A stretch of 64,000 bases of DNA from DATFVJ01 sp963826515 (GCA_963826515.1 CAWGXI010000012.1:558001-622000), one strand, 5' to 3'. Shown: positions 42,233 to 56,885, counted from the stretch's first letter. Notes: a model not told the origin generated them from the letters alone. Translations and numbers: made by a program.

Positions 42233-43516
42233 GTGACCGACATCATCGACGAGCTGACCTGGCGTGGCCTGCTCGCTCAGTCGACCGACCTGGACGATCT
42301 GCGCAAGGCGCTCAACGCCGGTCCGGTCACCGTGTATGCCGGTTTCGATCCCACCGCACCCGGCCTGCACATTGGGAGTCTCGCGCTGCTGCTCACGCTG
42401 CGACGGCTGCAGAACGCCGGGCATCGCCCGATCGGCCTGGTCGGCGGCGCCACCGGGCTGATCGGTGACCCGAGCGGCCGCACCTCCGAGCGCACGCTGA
42501 ACCCGATGGAACTAGTCGCAGAATGGGTCGCACGCATCCGCGCCGAGGTTGCGCGGTTTCTCGATTTCGCCGACACGCCCACGGCTGCGGTGATCGTCAG
42601 CAACCTGGACTGGACGGCCGGGGTCACGGCGATCGAGTTCCTCAGGGACGTGGGAAAGCACTTCAGCGTCAATCAGATGATCGCCAGAGAGTCTGTGAAG
42701 GCGCGACTCGAAAGTGACGGCATCAGCTACACCGAGTTCAGCTACCAGATCCTGCAGGCGCTTGACTTCCTCGAGCTTTACCGGCGGCACGGTTGCACGC
42801 TCCAGATCGGTGGCAGCGATCAATGGGGCAATCTCGTTGGCGGTGTGGACCTGATCCGCCGCGTCGAGCATGCCAGCGTGCACGCTCTGACGATCCCGCT
42901 GATCACCAAGCCGGACGGGACCAAGTTCGGCAAGACGGGGTCAGGCACTATCTGGCTGAGTCCCGAGCTGACCAGCCCGTACGCCTTCTACCAGTTCTGG
43001 TTCAACGTCGAGGACTCCGAGGTCGGGCGGTTGCTCAGGGTCTTCACGTTCCGGTCGGGGGAGGAGATCGAGGCGCTGGAACGCGAGGCCGAACAGCGGC
43101 CTTCGGCGCGTGCGGCCCAGCGGGCGCTCGCGCAGGACGTGACGACGCTCGTGCACGGGACTGCGGAATGCCAGCGGGTGGTGGCGGCGAGCCGTGCGCT
43201 GTTCGGCCAGGGTGAGCTTGACACGCTCGACGAGCGGACGCTCGGCGCCGCACTCGCTGAAGTTCCAAGCCTCACCGTCGCGGCGGGCGCTGACGAGCAA
43301 CTGCCGCCGTTTGTCGACCTGCTCGCAGGAACCGGCATCGTGGCAAGCAAGTCCGCGGCCAGGCGCCTGATCGCGGAGGGCGGCGCCTACCTGAACAACC
43401 GCAAGGTGACAGATGCGGACGCCCGCCCTGGCCGCACCGACCTACTGCACGGCCGGTTCCTGGTGCTGCGGCGCGGAAGGCGCAACGTGGGCGGCGCGCA
43501 GGTCGTCCAGGGCTGA
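42233..43516 (+). CDS. tyrS: Tyrosine--tRNA ligase
   Basis: 427 aa from GTG 42233 (GAGGGAG upstream; MTDIIDELTWRGLL is the conserved start). Class I motifs FDPTAPGLHIGSLALL (HIGH) and PDGTKFGKTGSGTIWL (KMSKS equivalent KFGKT), tyrosine-binding YQILQALDFLELY and GGSDQWGNLVGG, C-terminal S4 RNA-binding domain (SKSAARRLIAEGGAYLNNRK). The last codons, stop and following bases are repeated twice more downstream. Confidence 0.98.
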   Translation: MTDIIDELTWRGLLAQSTDLDDLRKALNAGPVTVYAGFDPTAPGLHIGSLALLLTLRRLQNAGHRPIGLVGGATGLIGDPSGRTSERTLNPMELVAEWVARIRAEVARFLDFADTPTAAVIVSNLDWTAGVTAIEFLRDVGKHFSVNQMIARESVKARLESDGISYTEFSYQILQALDFLELYRRHGCTLQIGGSDQWGNLVGGVDLIRRVEHASVHALTIPLITKPDGTKFGKTGSGTIWLSPELTSPYAFYQFWFNVEDSEVGRLLRVFTFRSGEEIEALEREAEQRPSARAAQRALAQDVTTLVHGTAECQRVVAASRALFGQGELDTLDERTLGAALAEVPSLTVAAGADEQLPPFVDLLAGTGIVASKSAARRLIAEGGAYLNNRKVTDADARPGRTDLLHGRFLVLRRGRRNVGGAQVVQG

Positions 43517-43620
43517 ACGGGGGCCGCTGCCGCGCCGCGCAGGTCGTCCAGGGCTGAACGGGGGCCGCTTCCGCGCCGCGCAGGTCGTCCAGGGCTGAAC
43601 GGGGGCCGCTCCGCGCCGCG
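43498..43620. repeat. 41-bp tandem repeat of the tyrS 3' end
   Basis: Three copies with period 41 (GGTCGTCCAGGGCTGAACGG at 43501, 43542 and 43583). The first copy contains the last codons and stop of tyrS, so the array arose by duplicating the gene end. Confidence 0.93.
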
Positions 43621-44051
43621 CTGCCCTGCTGCCAGGCGCTGCCCCGCCGGTCTCGGCGCTGCCGTGCCGCGGCAGCGCCGCCGCCGGCGCTGCCGCTGCG
43701 GGTCGCCACGGCGCCCGCATTCCTTTGTCCAGGGCCGTCGGTGGATCGGCCGCCCGGTTCCGATCAGGTCACGTTTATGTGCGCCACGGGTCACGCGGAC
43801 CTCGCCCCGGGTCACAAGGAATCTCGCCGTGAGGTCTCCAGCCCCCTGCCTAGCCCCAGCCGTAGTCCCTGCCCAGTCGTCGCTCCTTGCTTACCTGGCG
43901 GACCGGCTGGAAGGAGATTTTGGTAAGAGTTCTGACCCGGGTTGCTTCAGGTTCAGGTCCTGTGACGCCCTGTGGCCTGCATGTTCTGCCCGCGCGCTCG
44001 GCAAGAGCCCGGCCGAATACCCGCTCGGTCCGAGCGGGCAGGTACTTTCGA

Positions 44052-44080
44052 TTTGACGAGATCGCCGATGTTGCCTAGTG
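44052..44080 (+). promoter_or_regulatory. rrn promoter P1
   Basis: TTGACG (44052-44057), 17 bases, TAGTGT (44075-44080). Close to the actinobacterial housekeeping consensus, about 460 bp before 16S. The stretch 43620-44050 upstream shows no gene. Confidence 0.75.
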
Positions 44081-44239
44081 TTCTTCCTGCCCCGAGGGAG
44101 TGCGGGACGCCGCAAGGCGGCCGGTCTCCGGGGACCCACTCAGAAACTGCGGGCGGCTGTCCGGCTTCGGACGGCTCGCCAGGCTGTATCCTGATGGTGA
44201 TGGCAGGCTCCCGGGTCAGCAAAGTTTTACGGAACCAAG

Positions 44240-44268
44240 TTGACGGAGTAGGGTCTGCCTGGTAAGTT
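44240..44268 (+). promoter_or_regulatory. rrn promoter P2
   Basis: TTGACG (44240-44245), 17 bases, TAAGTT (44263-44268). Same geometry as P1, 188 bp further down. Confidence 0.75.
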
Positions 44269-44320
44269 AGAAGGGTTGCCCCCGAAGAAGATGATGAGTC
44301 TTCCGAAGGTGTGCGTCCGC

Positions 44321-44355
44321 TCCTTGAGAACTCAACAGCGTGCTAAAAGCCAGTG
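44321..44355 (+). promoter_or_regulatory. rrn leader processing/antitermination motif
   Basis: CCTTGAGAACTCAACAGCG followed by TGCTAAAAGCC, a motif conserved in actinomycete rrn leaders. A related copy, ATCTTGAGAACTGCACAG, lies in the 16S-23S spacer at about 46445. Confidence 0.6.
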
Positions 44356-44538
44356 CACATGCACATACCCCGTCCGTGCGGGAGCGAGCCGACATGGCCC
44401 GCTGACCGCGCGACGGATTTGCCAAGATCGCCCTTATGCCGCCTGCGGTGGCCATCCTCGGATGGCCCGGCCGCAGCTGGTAGAGGGCACTCCGATGTGT
44501 CAGCAGCCCACGTGCCACGCACGTGGTTGCACATAGAC

Positions 44539-49617
<5,079 letters not shown>

Positions 49618-49704
49618 TATACTTCTCCGGGCTCCGGCTCGGGTAATGATTTCGCGTTCACTGTGCGGTTCCCGAGATGCGGTCGGGGGCTGACATCTCC
49701 ATAG

Positions 49705-49823
49705 GGTTACGGCGGTCATGGCGAAGGGGAAACACCCGGTCCCATTCCGAACCCGGAAGTTAAGCTCTTCAGCGCCGATGGTACTGCGTGGGGGACCGCG
49801 TGGGAGAGTAGGACGCCGCCGGA
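49705..49823 (+). rRNA. rrf: 5S ribosomal RNA
   Basis: GTTACGGCGGTCATGGCG at the 5' end, CCCATTCCGAACCCGGAAGT, and GGGAGAGTAGGACGCCGCCG at the 3' end; the ends pair. About 118 nt. Confidence 0.96.
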
Positions 49824-49832
49824 CATCTTTCA

Positions 49833-49880
49833 TTGAGGGCCGTCCCCGCGTGCTGGGGGCGGCCCTCAACGTCTTTTGGC
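49833..49880 (+). terminator. rrn intrinsic terminator
   Basis: Perfect 10-bp stem TTGAGGGCCG (49833-49842) with CGGCCCTCAA (49860-49869), extended inside by CCCC/GGGG, followed by CGTCTTTT. Confidence 0.92.
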
Positions 49881-50058
49881 CCGGGCGCGGGCCTGCCGGC
49901 ACTGCCACCCGCTGTCGCGCCGCTCACCGGGAAGCCGCGCGTTCTCACCGGGAAGGCCGTCGGCTTCAGCGGCGTTGAGCGGTTGCACGGCTAGAGCACG
50001 CCGCGCCGTCTGCGAAGATGTCCGGGGTTACCCATCCCTGTGATTGGTGGAGAGAGAC

Positions 50059-51735
50059 GTGAGCGACGACCGGCGAGGAGTACCCGCGACGGGCAGTGGC
50101 AAGCCCGTTGGCGGCCGCCCCGGCAAGGCCGGCCGTGACAGTAGTGGACGGGCAAGGTCCGCCACCGGCAGTCGCAGGGATGCCAAGCCGCAGGGCAGGA
50201 GCGGGGCTGCGGCCAAGGCTCCGAGCCGCGCGCGGGGTGCCGCTGCTGGTCGGTCACCCCGCGACGGTGTGAGCGGCGGGGCGGACCGGTCTGGTTCCGG
50301 GGGGCGTGGCGCTGCTTCCGCGGGTCAGGCGCGATCACAGCGAGAGGGCGGCACCGGTTCTGAGGGCGCAAAGCGGCCTGGCCGGCGGTCCGGTTCTCCA
50401 GGCGGCCGCCAGAATCTTGCGGACGGCGCTCAGGAGCGCAGGGGCAATGGGCCCTCTCGCCGGGATCGCGCTGGGACCAGTTCTGCCAGCACCGTGCGCC
50501 GCGGTGGCGGTACCGGTCGCAGCGCTGGAAGTTCTGGTTCTGCGGCTGGCCGTGCGGTCTGGCCGGGTGATGGGCGGTCACGGCCGGGAGGCGCGGCCGG
50601 ACGTCCCGGCGGGCGGGATCGCCGGGCTGACGGCCGTGCTGCTCCTGGCGGCCGTGCGGCCTCACCGGGTCATGAGGGGTCACGGCGGAACGCTGCAGCC
50701 GGACGGTCTGGCACCGCTGCTGGCACCGCTGCTGGCGCCCCTTCTGGCGCCGCTGCAGGTCGCCGTGCTGTCGGTGCTGGTTCGGCGGCTGGGCGTGCGG
50801 GTTCTGCGAGTGGCCGCGCGGGTTCTGCGGCTGGCGGCGCGGGCTCTGCGGCTGGGCGCGGGGGCTCGGCGGGTGAGCGGCGTACCCGGCAGGATCGGGC
50901 TTACCCGGCCAGCGAGCGCAGGCGGCCCCAGGGTTCTGGTGCCACCCCCGGTTATCGCTCCAACGCTGGCCCTCGCACCGCTCGCACCGGTTTCATGTCG
51001 CCTGCTCGTAGTGGATCGTCCCAGGTAGCGGGAGCGCAGGCGGTTTCCGCCGGGCCCGAGATTCCAGCTCACATCGAGGCGGATCAACTCGACCGGCGCG
51101 TGCGGACTGAACTCAAGACCCTGCCCCGTGATCTAGCGGACCGGGTAGCCCGTCACCTGGCGGCTGCCGATCAGGCCGACGACGGCGAGTCCGGGTACCG
51201 GCATGCGATCGCGGCAAGGAAGCTCGCCGCCCGTGTCGGCGTGGTCCGCGAGGCCTGCGGCGTTGCGGCCTACCTCGTCGGCCGGTGGGCGGAGGCGCTG
51301 TCCGAACTGCGCGCCGCACGACGCCTAACCGGACGCGGCGGCTACAGTGCCATGATGGCCGATTGTGAGCGCGCGCTGGGGCGTCATGACCGCGCCCTGG
51401 CGCTGCTGACCGGTCAGGACGCCGCGCTGGCGGACCGAGCGGAGCAGGTGGAGCTCCGCATCGTCGAGTCCGGAATCCGGCGTGACATGGGCGCTGCCGA
51501 GGCCGCGGTCGTGACCCTCCAGCTTCCGGAGTTGACCGACAACAGGCTGCGGCCATGGTCGGCGCGCCTCTATTATGCGTACGCCGATGCACTCCTCGGC
51601 GCAGGACGGGCTGAAGAGGCACGGGACTGGTTCGGTCGTGCTTCTGCCGCCGACCCAGGCGGTGAGACCGACGCGGCCGGGCGATTCGACGAGCTTGATG
51701 ACGTCATGATCGAGGACCTCGAAGAAGTCACTTAG
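50059..51735 (+). CDS. TPR-like protein with long basic low-complexity N-terminus
   Basis: About 558 aa from GTG 50059 (GAGAGA upstream); an earlier in-frame TTG at 50044 and GTG at 50047 are possible. The first 340 or so residues are Gly/Arg/Ser/Ala-rich and disordered (for example GSAAGRAGSASGRAGSAAGG, about 50760-50870, a 24-bp type repeat). The C-terminal 210 residues form helical repeats of TPR kind: DGESGYRHAIAARKLAARVG, GRWAEALSELRAARRLTGRG, LYYAYADALLGAGRAEEARD, ending acidic (DELDDVMIEDLEEV). A similar gene follows tyrS/rrn in relatives; function unknown. The basic tail beside an rrn operon could bind RNA, but that is a guess. Confidence 0.85.
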   Translation: MSDDRRGVPATGSGKPVGGRPGKAGRDSSGRARSATGSRRDAKPQGRSGAAAKAPSRARGAAAGRSPRDGVSGGADRSGSGGRGAASAGQARSQREGGTGSEGAKRPGRRSGSPGGRQNLADGAQERRGNGPSRRDRAGTSSASTVRRGGGTGRSAGSSGSAAGRAVWPGDGRSRPGGAAGRPGGRDRRADGRAAPGGRAASPGHEGSRRNAAAGRSGTAAGTAAGAPSGAAAGRRAVGAGSAAGRAGSASGRAGSAAGGAGSAAGRGGSAGERRTRQDRAYPASERRRPQGSGATPGYRSNAGPRTARTGFMSPARSGSSQVAGAQAVSAGPEIPAHIEADQLDRRVRTELKTLPRDLADRVARHLAAADQADDGESGYRHAIAARKLAARVGVVREACGVAAYLVGRWAEALSELRAARRLTGRGGYSAMMADCERALGRHDRALALLTGQDAALADRAEQVELRIVESGIRRDMGAAEAAVVTLQLPELTDNRLRPWSARLYYAYADALLGAGRAEEARDWFGRASAADPGGETDAAGRFDELDDVMIEDLEEVT

Positions 51736-51756
51736 AAAGCGAGCGCGAAGCCGACG

Positions 51757-52803
51757 TCACGCCGTCGGAGCACCTGACCGGTCCAGCCAGTGCATGATGC
51801 CGGCCACGTTGGCGGCCGTACCGCCGATCCGCTCGAACTTCGCGGCAACATCAGCGTCGGCATCCGGCCCGAAAACGGCGTAGCGTGCCTTTGTGCGTTC
51901 GTGCACCATTGCTACCGCGTGATCGAGATCGAGGCCGGCGCTGCGGGCCCGCGATACCTCGTCGACCCACAGGCGCAACTCCTCAGCTGACCTTGCCAGC
52001 GCCTCATCGACGGCGCTCACCGGGCCGAAGTGGCTGAACAGCAGGCGAACCGGCTGCAGCGATGCGAACATTCGCAGCGACGTGAGCGCCGTTTCCAGAT
52101 CGAAGTCGGGTGGCGGGCTGGCAGGCCTCAGGTCGCCGGTCTCCGGAACGTAGATGCCGGCGGCATCGCCGACATAAAGGTCGCCGGTCACCGAGTCCAG
52201 CAGCCCCACGTGGTGCTTGGCATGGCCGGGGGAGTAGTGACTGTCCAGCCGCCTGCCGCCGCCCAGGTCGACGGTGCCGGTCTCCTCCACCGCCCTGATG
52301 CGGTCCGCCGGGGTTGGCGCCAGCTCGCCGAACAGCTCCTCCAGCTCATCCCCGTAAACCATCCGGGCGCTCTTCATCAGACGGCTCGGGTCGACCAGGT
52401 GCCGCGCGCCGCGTTCATGCACGACGACTTCCGCCTGCGGGTACATCTCGGCGATGTCTCCGGCCCCGCCAGCGTGGTCGAGATGGATGTGCGTGACCAC
52501 TACCGTGGCGAGGTCGCCAGGCCCGATTCCGAGCACGGCGAGCGCGTCGCGGACGACAGGCGCGGAGGGGCCTGTGCCCGTTTCGACCAGGCATGGCCGG
52601 TCGGCCCGGATGAGATAACCAGCGGTAATTCCCTCGTAACCCGCCATCCGCGTGTCGATCCGGAAGACGTCACGGCCGAGTTCTCTGATCGCCGATGAGC
52701 CTGCGCCTGCCGGCAAGGCCGTATCGCCGTGCTTGTCCGCAGAGTTCAAGGAAACTCCCGGGGTGTTAAGGTCCGCAGCGGAGCGCGCTGCCTCATTGCT
52801 CAT
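51757..52803 (-). CDS. Metallo-beta-lactamase fold hydrolase
   Basis: 348 aa from ATG 52803. Metal motif VVVTHIHLDHAGGAGDIAEM, further ligands in HYSPGHAKHHVGLLD, LYVGDAAGIYV and LLFSHFGPVS; C-terminal helical part (RSAEELRLWVDEVSRARSAG) typical of the larger MBL hydrolases. Reaction unknown. Convergent with the TPR gene. The start has no obvious ribosome-binding site; the frame stays open for 20 further codons. Confidence 0.88.
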   Translation of the reverse strand: MSNEAARSAADLNTPGVSLNSADKHGDTALPAGAGSSAIRELGRDVFRIDTRMAGYEGITAGYLIRADRPCLVETGTGPSAPVVRDALAVLGIGPGDLATVVVTHIHLDHAGGAGDIAEMYPQAEVVVHERGARHLVDPSRLMKSARMVYGDELEELFGELAPTPADRIRAVEETGTVDLGGGRRLDSHYSPGHAKHHVGLLDSVTGDLYVGDAAGIYVPETGDLRPASPPPDFDLETALTSLRMFASLQPVRLLFSHFGPVSAVDEALARSAEELRLWVDEVSRARSAGLDLDHAVAMVHERTKARYAVFGPDADADVAAKFERIGGTAANVAGIMHWLDRSGAPTA

Positions 52804-53149
52804 ACGCCCATCGTCGCAGACGCGCTCGTTACGGGGCCGTGCGAGCTGCCCGCGAGCTTGCACGGGCTGAGCCAGCAGGCGCCGAGATGCTGTACGGCCT
52901 GCAGCAGCGCAGGCTGCGCCGCGCCGTGCGGCGAGCCGGGTGCGCCAGCGCGCTCCGGGCCCGGGCTCGCAGAGCCGTGACGGCTGGTTACAGGTCAGCG
53001 GTTAGCGGTCAGCGGATACGGCTCGGGTGTCCCGGGGCGCAGCTCGGCTGGCTGGCATGTCAGCGGATACGGGCCAGACGGTGCGGTCGCGGGTACGGGA
53101 GCATCATGGCCGAGACCTCGCCACGCGCCGCGGGCAGGGCGTGGCCGCC
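52804..53149. other. Gene-free stretch with short repeats
   Basis: No gene supported. The plus strand has an open stretch (52839-53165) without recognisable domains. Repeats of GTCAGCGGATACGG and GGTTAGCGGTCAGCGG occur at 52988-53070. Confidence 0.5.
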
Positions 53150-53190
53150 GAGTAAGTGCAATTGAATTGTAATTCAAATTGCACTTACTC
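53150..53190. repeat. AT-rich near-perfect palindrome
   Basis: GAGTAAGTGCAATTGAATT, GT, then AATTC-A-AATTGCACTTACTC: arms of 19-20 bases with one extra A on the right. Inner part TTGAATTGTAATTCAA looks like a MarR/OhrR-type operator. Strikingly AT-rich for this genome; it abuts the break of the truncated methyltransferase gene. Confidence 0.85.
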
Positions 53191-53761
53191 AATCTACCGC
53201 TCGGATCTGGCGGGCCAGGTACGGGTCTTCGAGGTGGATCATCCGGCGACCCAGCGCTGGAAGCGCCGCCGCCTGCGGACCGCGCAGATCGCGTCGCCGG
53301 GCTCGGTCACGTTCGTCCCCCTCGACTTCGAAACCGATTCCCTGGCCGATCGCCTCATCCAGAGCGGATTCGATCCGGCCCGGCCCGCGCTGGTCAGCTG
53401 GCTCGGGGTCACCATGTACCTGACCAGCGCCGCCATCGGCGAGACACTCGCCGTGATCGGCGCATTCGCCCCGGGTACGGAGCTCGTCGCGGACTACATG
53501 CTGCCCGCCAGCATGCGGGACGCGGCAGGCAATGCGTACGTCGAACTTGCCGCACCGGTGGCCGCGCAGCGCGGTGAGCCGTGGCTGACGTTCCTCACCC
53601 CGGGCGACATGTCGGCCCTGCTCGAGCAGCACGGCTTCGGGTCAGTCGAGCACGTCAGGCAGTGTGACTCCGTCGGCGCCGCGAGGTGGGACAGGTCCGA
53701 CTCGCTGCGGCCCGCTGAGCTGTCGCGTCTCGCCCACGCGATCGCTCGCGCGCGGCGCTGA
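53191..53761 (+). pseudogene. Truncated SAM-dependent methyltransferase (LCMT/TIGR00027-like), 3' part
   Basis: Homology-like sequence starts abruptly at YRSDLAGQVRVFEVDHPATQ, the middle of the Rossmann fold, and continues through ALVSWLGVTMYLTSAAIGET, LVADYMLPASM and LTFLTPGDMSALLEQHGFGS to a normal-looking end. The N-terminal half with the SAM-binding LGAGLDTRA-type motif is missing; upstream is the AT-rich palindrome. Without motif I it cannot be an active enzyme. A frame exists from 53156 through the palindrome, but it looks accidental. Confidence 0.8.
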
Positions 53762-53779
53762 ACGGGAAAGAAACCTCGC

Positions 53780-55789
53780 CTACGCCTCCGCGCTATGGTC
53801 AGCACGTGACTCGCGGTGCCCCGCAGGCAGACCGGTGCCCGCGCTACCTGCGCCGCTCGCTGCCGCGCGCGGCGGACCGCGGTGCGGCGCCACCGCCATC
53901 CCGCCGGCGATATCTGGCACCTTGGACACGCCGAGTAGCGCGTAGACCTCGGCGCCGTCGACCGTTTCCTTTTCTATCAGCAGGTCGACGAGGCGATCGA
54001 GATGCTCACGGTGCTGCTTGAGCAGATCTGTCGCGCGCTGCTCAGCCTCGCGGAGCAGCCGTGACACCTCGGCGTCGATCGCCGCCTGGGTCTGCTCAGC
54101 GTACGGCCGGCTGGTCATTTCGGCGCCGCCGCCGAGGAACACCGAACCACCCACGGGGTAACCCACCGGGCCAATAGCGGACGACAACCCGAACTCGCGC
54201 ACCATCTTGATGGCCAGATCGGTGGCCCCCGCTAGGTCGTTCGCCGCCCCGGTCGAGCCCTGCTTGAGCACGACGAGTTCGGCGGCACGCCCGCCCAGGC
54301 GCACCGCGAGGCTGGCATCGAGGTAGTTCTCGCCGTAGAGGTGACGCTCGACGAGCGGAAGCTGCTCGGTCACCCCGAGCGCCTGGCCTGCGGGCAGGAT
54401 GGTCACCTTCGCCACCGGGTCCGCGTGCTCAGAAAGCGCGGCGACAAGCGCATGGCCTGCCTCGTGCACGGCCACCGCGTGTTTCTCCTCGGGGAGCAGC
54501 ACGTTCGAGCCTTCCCTGCGCCCGAGGATGATCCGGTCACGAGCGTCCTGGAAGTTAGCAGCGGTAAGGACCTCCTGACCGCTCCTGACCGCGTTGATAG
54601 CGGCTTCGTTCACCAGGTTGGCAAGATCAGCGCCGGAGAAGCCCGGCGTCCCGCGGGCGACGACGTTCAGGTCAACATCGCCGGCGAGCTTTTTGCCGCG
54701 GCAGTGCACGGCGAGGATCGCGGCACGCTCGGCGAGGTTCGGCAGCGGGATGGTGATCTGGCGGTCGAACCTGCCCGGCCGCAGCAGGGCGGGATCGAGT
54801 ACCTCCGGCCGGTTCGTCGCGGCGAGCACCACGATGCCCGATGCGGTGTCGAAGCCATCCATCTCCGACAGCAGCTGATTGAGCGTCTGTTCCCGCTCGT
54901 CGTTGGCTACGACCACCCCAGTCCCCGCACGGCGGGAGCCAATGGCGTCGATCTCGTCCACGAAGATGATGGCGGGAGCCCCCTTGCGTGCCTCCGCGAA
55001 GAGGTCACGCACCCTCGCCGCACCCACGCCGACGAACATCTCGACAAAGCTCGACCCAGAGACCGAGAAAAAAGGGACGCCTGCCTCGCCCGCCACCGCG
55101 CGTGCGATCAGGGTCTTGCCCGTTCCCGGCGGGCCGATCATCAGAACCCCACGAGGCGTGCTCGCCCCGGCGCGCCGGTATTTCTCTGGCTGCTGGAGGA
55201 AGTCGACCACCTCGGCGATCTCCGCCTTCGCTCCCTCGTAGCCCGCGACATCAGAGAACTTCGTCTTGGGCTGCTCGGCGTCGAACACCTTGGCCCTGGA
55301 CCGCCCCACCCCCATGATGCCCTGAAGCTGGCCCGCGGCGCCGCGGGAGAGCCGGATCCACAACCAGCCGAGTACGAGCAGTGGCAGCAGGATGAACAGC
55401 CACGACAAGAGCTCATAGCCGAATGATGTCCCGGGCGGCGTCGCGGTGATCTGCACCTTCCCGGCCTTGAGTTGGTCGAGCAGTGACGAACCTGCGAGCT
55501 GCACCGGGATAACCGTGGTGAAATCGTGACCGTCCGTCAGGGTGCCCGTTGCCTGACCGGACGACTGAATATTGACCGTCTTCACCTTGTGGGCGCTGAC
55601 GTCACTCAGGAACTGCGAGTAGTTCACTTTGACCTGCTGCGCGGCGTGCATGGTCGGCAGCACGATCCAGAGCGCCAGCGCGGCCAGGATGGCAAGCGGC
55701 AGCAGCCAGTGCCGCCAGGCTGGCGGTGGCGGCGGCGCCGGTGACGAGGGCCGGTCGCCCGGCGGTGGTGGCTGTGCCTGCCTGCTCAT
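53780..55789 (-). CDS. ftsH: ATP-dependent zinc metalloprotease FtsH
   Basis: 669 aa from ATG 55789 (GGAGGAGG upstream). Two membrane helices (WLLPLAILAALALWIVLP, about 28-46, and LLSWLFILLPLLVLGWLWI, about 124-142) flank an extracytoplasmic domain. AAA+ core: GPPGTGKTLIARAVAG, IIFVDEIDAIGSRR, second region of homology NRPEVLDPALLRPGRFDRQI. Protease domain with zinc motif HEAGH and the downstream acidic ligand region NYLDASLAVRLGGRAAE. Quality-control protease in the membrane. Not in the usual ftsH-folE neighbourhood, so probably an extra paralogue; the C-terminal tail (PPRAAASGAGSAG) is low complexity. Confidence 0.95.
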   Translation of the reverse strand: MSRQAQPPPPGDRPSSPAPPPPPAWRHWLLPLAILAALALWIVLPTMHAAQQVKVNYSQFLSDVSAHKVKTVNIQSSGQATGTLTDGHDFTTVIPVQLAGSSLLDQLKAGKVQITATPPGTSFGYELLSWLFILLPLLVLGWLWIRLSRGAAGQLQGIMGVGRSRAKVFDAEQPKTKFSDVAGYEGAKAEIAEVVDFLQQPEKYRRAGASTPRGVLMIGPPGTGKTLIARAVAGEAGVPFFSVSGSSFVEMFVGVGAARVRDLFAEARKGAPAIIFVDEIDAIGSRRAGTGVVVANDEREQTLNQLLSEMDGFDTASGIVVLAATNRPEVLDPALLRPGRFDRQITIPLPNLAERAAILAVHCRGKKLAGDVDLNVVARGTPGFSGADLANLVNEAAINAVRSGQEVLTAANFQDARDRIILGRREGSNVLLPEEKHAVAVHEAGHALVAALSEHADPVAKVTILPAGQALGVTEQLPLVERHLYGENYLDASLAVRLGGRAAELVVLKQGSTGAANDLAGATDLAIKMVREFGLSSAIGPVGYPVGGSVFLGGGAEMTSRPYAEQTQAAIDAEVSRLLREAEQRATDLLKQHREHLDRLVDLLIEKETVDGAEVYALLGVSKVPDIAGGMAVAPHRGPPRAAASGAGSAGTGLPAGHRESRADHSAEA

Positions 55790-55883
55790 GTGGCCTCCTC
55801 CGTTCAGGGCCAGCCGCCCTGGGTCGCCACGCCAACGCGTGGTGGCCCGTCACGGGAGACCGACGTCGCCGCGAACGCGGATT

Positions 55884-56885
55884 TTAACGGTACGCGAATG
55901 ACCTGATCACCAGTCCGGTGCGTGGCTTTGGCCCGAACGACGTTGACTTTCGCGGCATTTGCTCCCCGCGGGCCGCCAGGGCAAGCACGTCCGTCACCTG
56001 CGGCGGATTGCAAATCACGGCTGTGCCACCAGGCCTGGCGGCATCGATCGCGGCGGCGGCGTCCTGGTGCACCATGCGCACCGCGCTCTGGTCGCCGCGG
56101 ATCCGCCAGATTTCCTTGAGGAGCAGTTCGTGCAGTACAGACGTGTCGAGCCGCAGCCACCGCGCGCTGCGCCCGGCGGGAGCCGCCGCCAATTTCACCG
56201 GATCGGGATCGGTGAGCAGACGGAAGGCACCATCGCCGGCGAGCAGGAACGCGGTGCGATTGCCGCCCGCGCCCGGGTCGCCCGCGCCCGGGCCCGCCGC
56301 GTGACGCGCCGTCCCGTTCAGGGCAGAACCGTTCGGCCCCGCCCCGCCCGGCGCGGTCTTGTCCGGAGTTGCCGCCTCCCAGGCATGGCCTGCGTCCCGG
56401 AGCACGCGCAGGGCCCTGCCCAAATCCGTCCCGCTCGGCAACGTGCGCACGGTGACTGCCGCCGCGGCAAGCTCGGCAGCGGTCGCGGGCGGGAGATCGG
56501 CGACAACGCGATGGATCGGGTCGATGAGCGGTGGGTAGGCATTCGAGTCCACCAGTAGCGCCAGCCCGTGGTCGCGCTCCTCGTAGACATAAAGGGCGGC
56601 TTTGGGGTCGGGTACGAGCACACCGTCTGCGATCCACTTGCGCAGGGTCCGCCCCGCTACGCCATAGCGGTCAGGCGGCCGGCCGTCTCCCTCGCCATCG
56701 CCGTCGGCCGGCAACGTCAGCCGGACGACGTTGTGGGGGTCTCCGGCCCTGAGCCGCTCGGCGGCTGCGGCCCGGAGTACGTCGTACGGTGGAGAGGTGA
56801 CCTCCGCGAGTCCGCTCACGCGATCGGGCGTGTACCGGACACCGCGGAACGGCGCAAGCACGAGGCCGGCGGGCTCCGGGATCAC
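55884..56885 (-). CDS. DUF1015 family protein
   Basis: About 333 aa from GTG 56885; VIPEPAGLVLAPFRGVRYTP with VSGLAEVTSPPYDVLRAA matches the conserved N-terminus of DUF1015 proteins. Further conserved parts: DPHNVVRLTLP, YRYGVAGRTLRKWIADGVL-like segment, LYVYEERD, DPIHRVVADLP, and C-terminal ARGEQMPRKSTSFGPKPRTG. Function unproven. An Ala/Gly/Pro-rich insertion (about 56260-56360, GAGDPGAGGNR) sits in the middle. The frame is open 31 codons further upstream, but that part overlaps the divergent TPR gene's promoter region. Confidence 0.88.
   Translation of the reverse strand: MIPEPAGLVLAPFRGVRYTPDRVSGLAEVTSPPYDVLRAAAAERLRAGDPHNVVRLTLPADGDGEGDGRPPDRYGVAGRTLRKWIADGVLVPDPKAALYVYEERDHGLALLVDSNAYPPLIDPIHRVVADLPPATAAELAAAAVTVRTLPSGTDLGRALRVLRDAGHAWEAATPDKTAPGGAGPNGSALNGTARHAAGPGAGDPGAGGNRTAFLLAGDGAFRLLTDPDPVKLAAAPAGRSARWLRLDTSVLHELLLKEIWRIRGDQSAVRMVHQDAAAAIDAARPGGTAVICNPPQVTDVLALAARGEQMPRKSTSFGPKPRTGLVIRSFAYR

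Noticed and set aside
52839..53165. Open frame of 108 codons upstream of the truncated methyltransferase, considered as a recombinase remnant
   Set aside because: Arg/Ala-rich without recombinase catalytic motifs; evidence is insufficient.
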